From: an uncultured Eubacterium sp.
Lineage (GTDB): Bacteria; Bacillota; Clostridia; Oscillospirales; Acutalibacteraceae
Assembly: GCA_934512155.1 (NCBI GenBank)
Contig: CAKSWS010000036.1
Span: 1-14,107 of the forward strand
DNA length: 14,107 nucleotides
Direction of reading: 5' to 3'
The position numbers were made by a program, and so were the translations under genes. The notes under the pieces are model-generated. The model did no database searches. It saw nothing but the letters and a program-made list of their open reading frames with translations, and had not been told where the DNA came from. Positions 1 to 6,351 of the stretch are shown one piece after another (position 1 is the first letter of the stretch; the number at the start of each line of letters is the position of its first letter).

Positions 1-491
1 TTTTTATCACTAGATTTAATATTTATTTTTCCTTTTTCATTTTGTTCCACTACAAAATTTGGATTTAATTCAAAAGTCGGGTCCATATCAATTATATCGC
101 TAATCAAATCATTCGTTTCCTGCATAGTTTTAGCAAAATCACTCTCACTTGCTATTTTATCAACCATTGGTTTAGACACGGTTGCAAGGGCTTGATAAGA
201 TACCCCGGCAAGGGCTAAGGCTCCTAATATTTTTAAAAGAGTTCGACGATCAATTTTTTTGCTCAATAAAGAAACAAGACTAAAGGATTTACCATTATAA
301 TCTATACCATTTTCCTTTAAAGTTTTAATTGCTTTCTCTATCTGTTGTTGATATTCCTCTTCGTCGTCATGAGCCCTTTTCCAATTTTCGTGTGTCATAG
401 CCTCATTAGGCTTTGCATATGTTGCTCCAAATTTATCATATACAGTTTCTTTTTTTATATCTGCAAGCATTTCCATTGAAAGCTTTTTCAT
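1..491 (-). CDS. Unrecognised membrane-anchored protein, C-terminus beyond the window
   Basis: This open frame starts at the ATG at 489-491 and runs off the left edge with 163 codons visible and no stop. I do not recognise the family. Residues 1-75 are hydrophilic, rich in Glu, Lys and Gln, and probably helical. Residues about 84-105 form one hydrophobic segment (TLLKILGALALAG) preceded by an Arg-Arg pair at 82-83. The rest is polar and acidic. This suggests a cytosolic N-terminus, one membrane span and an outer domain. The DRRTLLK motif resembles a twin-arginine export signal and is followed by an AxA-like site (QALA), but it is internal. A TTG at codon 75 would put it at the N-terminus, though no ribosome binding site supports that start. 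The ATG at 491 also lacks a clear Shine-Dalgarno sequence. The gene overlaps the end of truncated rqcH by 56 nt in another frame. Confidence 0.6.
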   Translation of the reverse strand, partial: MKKLSMEMLADIKKETVYDKFGATYAKPNEAMTHENWKRAHDDEEEYQQQIEKAIKTLKENGIDYNGKSFSLVSLLSKKIDRRTLLKILGALALAGVSYQALATVSKPMVDKIASESDFAKTMQETNDLISDIIDMDPTFELNPNFVVEQNEKGKINIKSSDK

Positions 492-1779
492 TTTTGCTTT
501 TAAAGCTTTTACGCTTTAAAAAGCCTGTTTGGGCAAGCTCTGATTTAATTGCGGAAATTTCGCTGTCTGTTTCCGCTCTTGTAAGGCTGTCAATAACACT
601 TTCAAGATACTGTGCCTCTGATTTAGCCTGATTTATAAAATCTGTAAGTTTAGTTTCGGCAACCTGTTTTTTTCTGTATTCTTTATAATATTTTTGTGCG
701 TTTTGATTTGGATTTAACGCTACATCGGCAGGAATTCTGATTGTTTTGTTATCGTCATAATAATTTTGCAAATCATAATACGGAGCACCTTTTTGCAAAC
801 AATACTGATTTGAAATAATTAAATCGCCGAAAATGCGATAAGTTTCTTTATCCTTACATTCTTCAAACTCTTTTTCACGATTTACGGCTTTACGAACAGC
901 ACGTTCCTGAAGATTTTGCAACGTTTTAAAAAGTTCGGAAGAACGCTGATGTATTCTGTCTAACCTGACTTTTTCGTAAAAGAAATAATCAAGGCACTGT
1001 GAAAAAGATGAAAAACTCTTAACAGAAACAATGTTTCCGTATTGAATTATAGGCATAAATGCAAAATCCATAGGCTTTTCGTTAATAACGACTGTAGGCA
1101 ACGGATTTTTTGCAAAATTTTTAATTTCATTAAAGGATACGCCGTTTTCATATTCTCTGCAAACTATGGGCGAAACGCCCAAAACAACATCCTGAAACGC
1201 TTTTGCAGGTGATTTTTTGCTGTTTTCAAGTTGGAATTTTATAATATTTTCATCATCTGTCAAAATATTAAATTTATTTTGTTTCGGAGGGGAAACGTAT
1301 TTTAAACCCGGTAAAACGGCACGAACTTGGGATTTTTCCTCATCAACTCTTTTTACGGAATCAATAATTATTCCCTTGTCATTAACAAGAATAATATTGC
1401 TGTATCTACCCATTATTTCTATAATAAGCGAAAGAGTTACGGCATCTCCCAATTCATTTGTATTTTCAATTTTAAAAATTAAAATTCTTTCAAAAGAATC
1501 TTGTTTGATGTCTACAATTTTACCGCCGGTTAAATGTTTTCTGAACAGCATGCAAAGCATTGGGGGCTTTGCCGGATTTTCGGGCGGATTTTGAATAAAA
1601 TGCGCCCTTGCACTGTCTGCACGGGCAGAAAGCAGCAGCTTTTTTGCACCTTCTCTTGAACGCAAAGAAAACACCAATTCCTCTTTTGAAGGTTGGTGTA
1701 TTTTCTCTACCCTTGAGCCAAGCGCAAAAGAAGATATTTCATTTTTTAAATGATACAAAAATATTCCGTCAAGAGCCAT
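436..1779 (-). CDS. rqcH: RqcH/NFACT family ribosome quality control protein, C-terminally truncated
   Basis: RqcH (formerly called fibronectin-binding protein FbpA/YloA) binds stalled 50S subunits and recruits tRNA-Ala to add C-terminal alanine tails to nascent chains. The start is set at the ATG at 1777-1779, giving the family N-terminus MALDGIFLYHL; an in-frame ATG 13 codons upstream lies inside nif3. The NFACT-N domain spans residues 1 to about 175, with IMGRYSNIILV and Glu97-Arg98 at the position of the tRNA-binding Asp97-Arg98 pair of the B. subtilis protein. A helix-hairpin-helix region and a long coiled coil (about 270-425) follow. The frame ends at residue 447, just after ELAQTGFLKRK, where family members of about 570-590 residues continue into the NFACT-R domain. 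The last 20 or so residues look unrelated to the family. The gene starts 2 nt after the nif3 stop, so translation is probably coupled. It may be a pseudogene or a functional short form. Confidence 0.82.
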   Translation of the reverse strand: MALDGIFLYHLKNEISSFALGSRVEKIHQPSKEELVFSLRSREGAKKLLLSARADSARAHFIQNPPENPAKPPMLCMLFRKHLTGGKIVDIKQDSFERILIFKIENTNELGDAVTLSLIIEIMGRYSNIILVNDKGIIIDSVKRVDEEKSQVRAVLPGLKYVSPPKQNKFNILTDDENIIKFQLENSKKSPAKAFQDVVLGVSPIVCREYENGVSFNEIKNFAKNPLPTVVINEKPMDFAFMPIIQYGNIVSVKSFSSFSQCLDYFFYEKVRLDRIHQRSSELFKTLQNLQERAVRKAVNREKEFEECKDKETYRIFGDLIISNQYCLQKGAPYYDLQNYYDDNKTIRIPADVALNPNQNAQKYYKEYRKKQVAETKLTDFINQAKSEAQYLESVIDSLTRAETDSEISAIKSELAQTGFLKRKSFKSKNEKAFNGNACRYKKRNCI

Positions 1780-1781
1780 AA

Positions 1782-2528
1782 TTACAAAGATAAAACAGGG
1801 TTTTCCTGATTGCCCCAAAAAAATTCAACATCTGTAAAAATTTGTTTTGTTTTTTCCATAAACATTTTAAACGGTAAAGATTCCGTTTCATAATGACCTG
1901 CACTGATAACAGGCATATCATTTTCGGCAAATTCAAGCATTTGATGATATTTTACATCGCCTGTTAAAAAACAATCGGCGTTTTCAAGTGCAAGCTTAGC
2001 ATATTCTTCACAAGCACCGCCGCCGACAGCAACAGTTTTAATATTCTTTTCCGTATCGGTAAACCTTATGCCGGAAACATTAAGAGTATCACTTACATAT
2101 TGAGCAAAATCATCAATACTCATACCCTGTTCAAGTTCGCCAACACTTAAAAAGCTATTGTTAATTTGCTTGATATTATTTAAATTCAAAATTTGGCATA
2201 AACTGTCATTAATGCCGCCTTGAGCTTTATCATAATTTGTGTGAGCACTTATAACGGCAATGTCATTATTCACACAAGTGTAAACAACAGAGCCTTTTTT
2301 AACAGTTTTTACGCCTGAAAAAATAACCGGATGGTGAGATACAATTAAATCTGCACCTATTTCCGCAGCATATTCCGCAACAGCCTTGGTTACATCAAGG
2401 GTAAAAACAACTTTTTTAACGGATTTTCTGAAATCGCCTATTAAAAAGCCTGCATTGTCCCACTCCTCCATAGCATCAAACGGAGCAACGGAATTTATAT
2501 AATCATATATATTCTTTACGGTAGTCAT
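1782..2528 (-). CDS. Nif3-like dinuclear metal centre protein (YqfO family)
   Basis: This is a 248-residue member of the Nif3/NIF3L1 family, often annotated as GTP cyclohydrolase 1 type 2, although the cellular role of most members is unsettled. The metal-ligand pattern is complete: IVSHHP gives His65-His66, HTNYD gives Asp100, and GHYETE gives His212 and Glu216. These match the ligand spacing of E. coli YbgI. The N-terminal EEWDNAGFLIG is also characteristic. The length is that of the short form, without the roughly 120-residue central insertion of B. subtilis YqfO. The ATG overlaps the trmK stop by 4 nt (ATGA), so the two are translationally coupled; the trmK-nif3 pair is widely conserved in Firmicutes. 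Family assignment is secure, biochemical function is not. Confidence 0.93.
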   Translation of the reverse strand: MTTVKNIYDYINSVAPFDAMEEWDNAGFLIGDFRKSVKKVVFTLDVTKAVAEYAAEIGADLIVSHHPVIFSGVKTVKKGSVVYTCVNNDIAVISAHTNYDKAQGGINDSLCQILNLNNIKQINNSFLSVGELEQGMSIDDFAQYVSDTLNVSGIRFTDTEKNIKTVAVGGGACEEYAKLALENADCFLTGDVKYHQMLEFAENDMPVISAGHYETESLPFKMFMEKTKQIFTDVEFFWGNQENPVLSL

Positions 2529-3163
2529 AATTTTTCTTTCACGGCGGATATTACGGCAGAATAATCCGAACCGCCTTTTTCTTTATTTTCAAGATGATTA
2601 AGAATATGCGTAAAATATTCTTTATAAGTAAAATCATTAATATTTCCCAAGAAATAATAAACATCATCATACGCCTGTTTATCGCCGGTATAATAAGCGT
2701 CAAACACATTATAATAACGCTTACCTTCTTTAACAATTATGTCGACACCGATTTTGAAACCGTTTTCGCACAAGTATTTACGCAAAATTTCAGGATGAGT
2801 CATAGGATTAAAAATGTAATGCTTATCTTTTGCAAAATCACACCTAACATTTTCAAGAAGAGCGGCAATCAGTTCGCCGCCCATGCCGCAAAAAGAGACA
2901 TCCGTATATTCGTCTTTATTAACATTTTCCAAACCGTTCGAAATAACGCATTTAACCTTGCCGCTAAGCCCTGCACTTTCAACAAGACTTATACAGGATT
3001 TAAGCGGACCGCTGTTAACATCGCTTGCAACGGCGGAAGCAATAATTTTATTTTGAAGAAGATACACAGGCAAATAGCCGTGATCGCACCCTACATCCGC
3101 AAGGACAGAGTCTTTACGAACAAGATTTGCCACAGCCATTAACCTTGGACTAAGTTTAACCAT
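2525..3163 (-). CDS. trmK: tRNA (adenine(22)-N(1))-methyltransferase TrmK
   Basis: TrmK (YqfN) uses S-adenosylmethionine to methylate N1 of A22 in the tRNA D-loop region. The 212-residue protein begins with the family signature KLSPRLMAVANLV. The SAM-binding motif I is DVGCDHGYLP at residues 23-32, an acidic residue follows at ASDVN (about 49), GMGG lies at 93-96, and the NPMTHPEILR segment at 119-128 occupies the catalytic motif position. The length is slightly below the roughly 230 residues of the B. subtilis enzyme. The ATG is 3 nt downstream of the DUF1858 stop, and the 3' end overlaps nif3 by 4 nt. The gene is therefore internal to a polycistronic unit that starts at the promoter near 3400. 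Confidence 0.93.
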   Translation of the reverse strand: MVKLSPRLMAVANLVRKDSVLADVGCDHGYLPVYLLQNKIIASAVASDVNSGPLKSCISLVESAGLSGKVKCVISNGLENVNKDEYTDVSFCGMGGELIAALLENVRCDFAKDKHYIFNPMTHPEILRKYLCENGFKIGVDIIVKEGKRYYNVFDAYYTGDKQAYDDVYYFLGNINDFTYKEYFTHILNHLENKEKGGSDYSAVISAVKEKL

Positions 3164-3166
3164 TAC

Positions 3167-3367
3167 TTATTTGCTTAAAAATTCGTTAATTTTAGCAACA
3201 AGTTCATCTGCATCTGTGCCGTGGACCATGCAAGCAGCCTCGATTGATTCACCACGTGACGCAGGACAACCTAAACAGTGCATACCCATTTCAAGGAAAA
3301 ACGGTGCAGTGTCAGGATTTGCATCAAGAACATCACCGATAATAGTATCTTTTGTTACTTCTGTCAT
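3167..3367 (-). CDS. DUF1858 domain protein, small CxxC putative redox protein
   Basis: This 66-residue protein is a complete DUF1858 domain, described in domain databases as a hybrid-cluster-protein-associated redox disulfide domain. The N-terminus VTKDTIIGDVLDANPDTAPFF and the HCLGCPAS motif, with Cys31 and Cys34, are diagnostic; a third Cys is at 46. It is cytosolic, with no signal or membrane segment. The pair probably forms a redox disulfide or binds a metal, but no partner is evident here. A strong AAGGAG ribosome binding site lies upstream of the ATG at 3365-3367. The gene leads the trmK-nif3-rqcH transcription unit and has a near-consensus promoter, so its product may be abundant. Its physiological role is unknown. 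Confidence 0.9.
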   Translation of the reverse strand: MTEVTKDTIIGDVLDANPDTAPFFLEMGMHCLGCPASRGESIEAACMVHGTDADELVAKINEFLSK

Positions 3368-3399
3368 TTTAATAATCTCCTTTTCATTAATATGGCTTT

Positions 3400-3428
3400 A
3401 TTATAATATATTACAAAAACCTTTGCAA
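3400..3428 (-). promoter_or_regulatory. Sigma-A-type promoter for the DUF1858-trmK-nif3-rqcH operon
   Basis: Read on the minus strand, TTGCAA (3423-3428) is followed after 17 bp by a perfect TATAAT (3400-3405). It lies about 33 nt upstream of the DUF1858 ATG and just upstream of its AAGGAG site. No other comparable promoter is seen before the genes that follow. Confidence 0.75.
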
Positions 3429-3451
3429 GTAACATAATAATATGTTAATAT
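3423..3451 (+). promoter_or_regulatory. Promoter for the DUF4364 gene, sharing its -35 box with the divergent operon
   Basis: The hexamer TTGCAA at 3423-3428 is its own reverse complement. In the plus direction it is followed after 17 bp by TAATAT at 3446-3451, preceded by an extended -10 TG (3443-3444). The same hexamer can therefore serve both divergent promoters. A dyad AACATA-ATAA-TATGTT (3431-3446) fills the spacer on this side and could be an operator. The promoter fit is good; the operator role is inference. Confidence 0.6.
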
Positions 3452-3476
3452 AGTTTTTACATCGGAGGTTTACAAT

Positions 3477-4046
3477 ATGAGTGAAAATTACCGAAATTTA
3501 GATTTTGACGCCTTTACAGGCGGAATTGAAAACGGCGGATTAAGAAGCAAAGCTGAAATAAATATGATAGTAAGCTACATTGTTTCTAACGCTAATGCAA
3601 GAATTACGGCAAAAAATATTGTTGACGCACTTGTTACCGGCGGAATTGCAAATTACTTTGAAATTTGCGAATCTGTAAAATCAGCAATTGAACGAGGACT
3701 TGTGGCAGAGGATAAAGAAGGATTTTTAACAGCAACAGACGAATGCAAAAGGCTGACAAAACTTGTAGAAAACGACCTTCCCCTATCAATAAGAAAAAAA
3801 AGCATTGAACTTACACGAAAGGTTGCGTCTGTAGCATTATTTACAAAAGAAAACAAAGTTGATATTATAAAAAAAGACGATGAAAGCTTTGATGTTACAA
3901 TGCACATTACCGATGTTGGCAAAGATTTTATGGTTTTAACATTAAACGTACCCACAATAATAGAAGCGGAAACCGTTAGAGATAAATTTTTAGAAAATCC
4001 TATTATAGTTTACGACAACTTAATAAATTCTATTTTCAGCGATTAA
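3477..4046 (+). CDS. DUF4364 family protein, putative winged-helix regulator
   Basis: This 189-residue soluble protein matches my recollection of the DUF4364 family found mainly in Clostridia. Residues about 20-90 look like a winged helix (LRSKAEINMIVSYIV, then ITAKNIVDALV and an FLTATDECKRL wing-like part), suggesting nucleic acid binding. It is followed by LPLSIRKK near residue 100 and a C-terminal alpha/beta portion. The ATG is preceded by a strong GGAGG site 8 nt upstream. It is transcribed alone, divergently from the DUF1858-trmK operon, and followed at once by a terminator. The divergent position and the inverted repeat in its promoter would fit autoregulation, but no target or ligand is known. 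Family assignment is fairly confident; DNA binding is inferred. Confidence 0.8.
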   Translation: MSENYRNLDFDAFTGGIENGGLRSKAEINMIVSYIVSNANARITAKNIVDALVTGGIANYFEICESVKSAIERGLVAEDKEGFLTATDECKRLTKLVENDLPLSIRKKSIELTRKVASVALFTKENKVDIIKKDDESFDVTMHITDVGKDFMVLTLNVPTIIEAETVRDKFLENPIIVYDNLINSIFSD

Positions 4047-4049
4047 ACA

Positions 4050-4079
4050 AAAAGCCAAGCAAAATTTGCTTGGCTTTTA
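4050..4079. terminator. Bidirectional rho-independent terminator
   Basis: AGCCAAGCAAA (4053-4063) pairs with TTTGCTTGGCT (4065-4075), giving a perfect stem around an AT-rich loop. It is flanked by an A-run on the left and a T-run on the right, so it can terminate in both directions. It lies between the convergent stops at 4046 and 4082. Confidence 0.88.
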
Positions 4080-4081
4080 AA

Positions 4082-5839
4082 TTATTTAAGCAAAGAAATT
4101 ACATCTTCGGCTACTTGTTCTTTTGTTAATCTGCAATCTTTAAGAACATCTGCCGGATTGTAACGGTCTATAAACTCTTTCTTTAATCCTCTTACAAGGA
4201 CCTTCATATCGGAATCGCCATAAAATGCGGCAATTTTTTCACCAAATCCGCCTGCAGCAATACCGTCTTCAAGAGTAACAACAACTGAATGGTTTTGTTT
4301 AAAACTGTTTAAAAGCTCCGTATCAATACCGGAAAGATAATAAGGATTAACAACCGTTGGCTTAACGCCGATTTTCTTTTCAATTAATTCTGCAGCTTCA
4401 TTTGCCAAAGCATAGAATGTTCCTGCGCCGATGATCACTGCTTTTTCACCTTGAGCCGTAACTTCAAATTTATTTAAACTGCTAAAATCTTTTTCTACAG
4501 TTTTACCTGTTGAAATCATTTCACCGCCGGGAAGCTTAATAACTACAGGATAAGATGTTTGCTCCATACTCCAATCAAGAATTGCCAAATAATCTTCTTT
4601 TGAAGTCGGTGCAAGATAAACAAGACCCGGGATATTTGAAATCATGGAAATTTCCTGCAAACCAAGGTGAGTAACATCATTCATACCGTAAACCGAACCG
4701 GCAAAGGTTACTATTGTGGCAGGGCTTGAATTAATACATAAATCTTGTGAGATTTGGTCATATGCACGCTGAATAAATGTGCTGTAAACACCGTAAAACG
4801 GTTTTGCACCGTTGGCAGCTGCGCCTGAAATTAAAGCTACGGCATTTTCCTCTGCAATGCCCACATCAATAAATTGTGCACCTGCGGTTTTTCTTCTTTC
4901 CGCTGTAAATCCCATAACGGTTGGCGTTGCAGAAGTAACGGCAAACACGCTTTTATCGGATTTCATTTTATTTGAAAGATAATAATAAGTTACGCTTGAA
5001 TAATCCTCTTTGTCAAAATCAAAAGCAGACTTACCTGTTTCAATATCAAAAGGAGCACAATAATGCCAATCTTCCTTATGCTCTTCGGCAAATTTATAGC
5101 CTTTACCCTTTTGAGTACAAATATGAACTACAATGGGCTTTTTAGCGTCTTTAACAGACTTAAATACAGAAATAAGTTGTTCTATTTTATTTCCATCATT
5201 AACAAAAACATAATCAAGACCCATAGCTTTAAATAAATTACATTCGGCAGTACCGTTTGTATCACGAAGGAGTTTAAGATTCGAATACAAACCGCCATGG
5301 TTTTCGGCAATAGACATATCGTTATCATTAACAACAATAATTAAATTACCGTTTAATTCAGCGGCATAATCGAACGCCTCTAACGCTTCACCGCCGCTTA
5401 AAGAACCATCACCTATAACGGCTATAACATTACCGTTTTTACCTGTTAAATCACGAGCTTTTGCCAAGCCGCTTGCAAGACTGACGGAAGTTGATGTGTG
5501 GCCGATAGTAAAGAAATCATGCTGACTTTCCTGCGGATTACTGTAACCGGTAACATCATCATACTTATCTTCATAAAGAAAAGCATCTTTTCTGCCTGTT
5601 AACATTTTATGAGGATAAGACTGGTGAGAAACATCGTAAACAATTTTATCTTTAGGCGAATCAAAAACATAATGAAGAGCTATTGTAGCCTCTACCATAC
5701 CAAAATTAGGTCCGAAATGACCGCCGTGTTTACTTAATTTTTTAAGAAGGGCTGTTCTCATTTCCTGTGCCAGGGTCTCCATTTCACTTAAAGATAATTT
5801 TTTCACATCTTGGGGACTGTTGATTTTTTCAATTATCAT
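4082..5839 (-). CDS. DXS-like thiamine-diphosphate-dependent enzyme, divergent acceptor site
   Basis: This 585-residue protein has the 1-deoxy-D-xylulose-5-phosphate synthase fold order: an N-terminal ThDP domain, a central pyrimidine-binding domain and a C-terminal transketolase domain. It is shorter than standard Dxs (about 620-635). Seen in the sequence: His41 in GGHFGPNFG, His72 in DVSHQSYPHK, GDGSLSGGE from 143, NDNDMSIAEN at 171-180 (ThDP and Mg binding), Glu330 in IAEENAV, then YSTFIQRAYDQ with Tyr352 and Arg358, and His391. The arginine of the canonical DRAG segment is missing (VTFAG), and YPRG has become LPGG. These correspond to the residues that bind the glyceraldehyde-3-phosphate phosphate in Dxs. 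The start at 5837-5839 has an AAGGAG site; an in-frame ATG 12 codons upstream does not. The gene overlaps the MerR gene by 11 nt. Databases probably call it Dxs, but a different carboligation is likely. Confidence 0.85.
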   Translation of the reverse strand: MIIEKINSPQDVKKLSLSEMETLAQEMRTALLKKLSKHGGHFGPNFGMVEATIALHYVFDSPKDKIVYDVSHQSYPHKMLTGRKDAFLYEDKYDDVTGYSNPQESQHDFFTIGHTSTSVSLASGLAKARDLTGKNGNVIAVIGDGSLSGGEALEAFDYAAELNGNLIIVVNDNDMSIAENHGGLYSNLKLLRDTNGTAECNLFKAMGLDYVFVNDGNKIEQLISVFKSVKDAKKPIVVHICTQKGKGYKFAEEHKEDWHYCAPFDIETGKSAFDFDKEDYSSVTYYYLSNKMKSDKSVFAVTSATPTVMGFTAERRKTAGAQFIDVGIAEENAVALISGAAANGAKPFYGVYSTFIQRAYDQISQDLCINSSPATIVTFAGSVYGMNDVTHLGLQEISMISNIPGLVYLAPTSKEDYLAILDWSMEQTSYPVVIKLPGGEMISTGKTVEKDFSSLNKFEVTAQGEKAVIIGAGTFYALANEAAELIEKKIGVKPTVVNPYYLSGIDTELLNSFKQNHSVVVTLEDGIAAGGFGEKIAAFYGDSDMKVLVRGLKKEFIDRYNPADVLKDCRLTKEQVAEDVISLLK

Positions 5840-6230
5840 TATTATTACACTCCTTTTCGTTCCAAACCAAAACACCCGTTTTCACAGCTTTTTCATAAAC
5901 TGAAATTTTATAATCAAGCTTTTTCATAGTTTGCTCAATTTGACGGATTTGTTCGGTTAATACAGCTTTTTGGTCAAGAAGCAATTGAAGACGGGCAGGA
6001 ATTGTGAGATCTCCCTGCTGATAAAGTTTTACATATTCAATCATAGCTTCAATAGGCAATCCGGCACTGCGCATACAAACTGCAAGACTTACCCAAGCTA
6101 AATCGGACTCGTTATAATCACGAATGCCGCCCGACGTTCTTGTTACCGGCGGAATCATACCGACACGTTCATAATAACGCAAAGTATCCTGTGATATGCC
6201 GAATTTTTTACTTACTTCTTTTATTGTCAT
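5829..6230 (-). CDS. MerR family transcriptional regulator, AdhR/NmlR-like
   Basis: This 133-residue regulator has the MerR helix-turn-helix and wing: MTIKEVSKKFGISQDTLRYYE, then RDYNESDLAWVSLAVCMRSAGLPIEAM. A dimerising coiled coil spans about 80-118. With the chosen start, the cysteine of VCMRSAG is residue 52, matching Cys52 of B. subtilis AdhR, which responds to aldehydes and other carbonyl electrophiles. No metal-binding C-terminal cysteine cluster is present; the only other Cys is at 128. The start is the ATG at 6228-6230, preceded by GGAGGT with a 6-nt gap; a GTG six bases upstream abuts that site and is rejected. The gene precedes and overlaps the DXS-like gene and has a MerR-type operator in front, so it probably controls its own operon. 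The signal is inferred. Confidence 0.9.
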   Translation of the reverse strand: MTIKEVSKKFGISQDTLRYYERVGMIPPVTRTSGGIRDYNESDLAWVSLAVCMRSAGLPIEAMIEYVKLYQQGDLTIPARLQLLLDQKAVLTEQIRQIEQTMKKLDYKISVYEKAVKTGVLVWNEKECNNNDN

Positions 6231-6253
6231 AATCACACCTCCGTTTAATTGGA

Positions 6254-6284
6254 ATTATAACACTTTGAGTTAACTCCAAGTCAA
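6254..6284 (-). promoter_or_regulatory. MerR-type promoter with 19-bp spacer and 7-4-7 operator dyad
   Basis: On the minus strand TTGACT (6279-6284) and TATAAT (6254-6259) are separated by 19 bp, the overlong spacer typical of MerR-activated promoters. Within it lies the dyad CTTTGAG-TTAA-CTCCAAG (6263-6280), with six of seven base pairs matching in the arms. It is centred between the -35 and -10 boxes. The architecture matches the CTT(A)AAG-N4-CTTTAAG type operator reported for AdhR. It lies 24 nt upstream of the MerR ATG. Confidence 0.85.
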
Positions 6285-6303
6285 GATTTTTTTATATTAT
6301 TTG

Positions 6304-6338
6304 CAAAAAAATAAACGGTGCGGCAAAACCGCACCGTA
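6304..6338 (-). terminator. Rho-independent terminator of the ABC-F to IspH-S1 operon
   Basis: The arms ACGGTGCGG (6315-6323) and CCGCACCGT (6329-6337) form a perfect 9-bp GC-rich stem with a 5-nt loop. On the minus strand it is followed by a T-rich tract (complement of 6304-6314). It lies 14 nt after the stop codon of the IspH-S1 gene and isolates it from the MerR promoter. Confidence 0.92.
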
Positions 6339-6351
6339 AATCTGCAATAAA

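Noticed and set aside
436..520. Programmed frameshift joining truncated rqcH to the downstream gene
   Set aside because: A +1 shift would be needed within a few codons, the new frame has a TAA just upstream, no slippery site or stimulator stands out, and the downstream protein does not resemble NFACT-R.
2594..3142. A 182-codon plus-strand open frame antisense to trmK
   Set aside because: It lacks a recognisable family or ribosome binding site and mirrors the codon pattern of the well-supported trmK gene on the other strand.
5840..5875. Longer start for the DXS-like protein 12 codons upstream
   Set aside because: It has no ribosome binding site and lies deeper within the MerR gene, while the ATG at 5837-5839 is preceded by AAGGAG and fits the family N-terminus.
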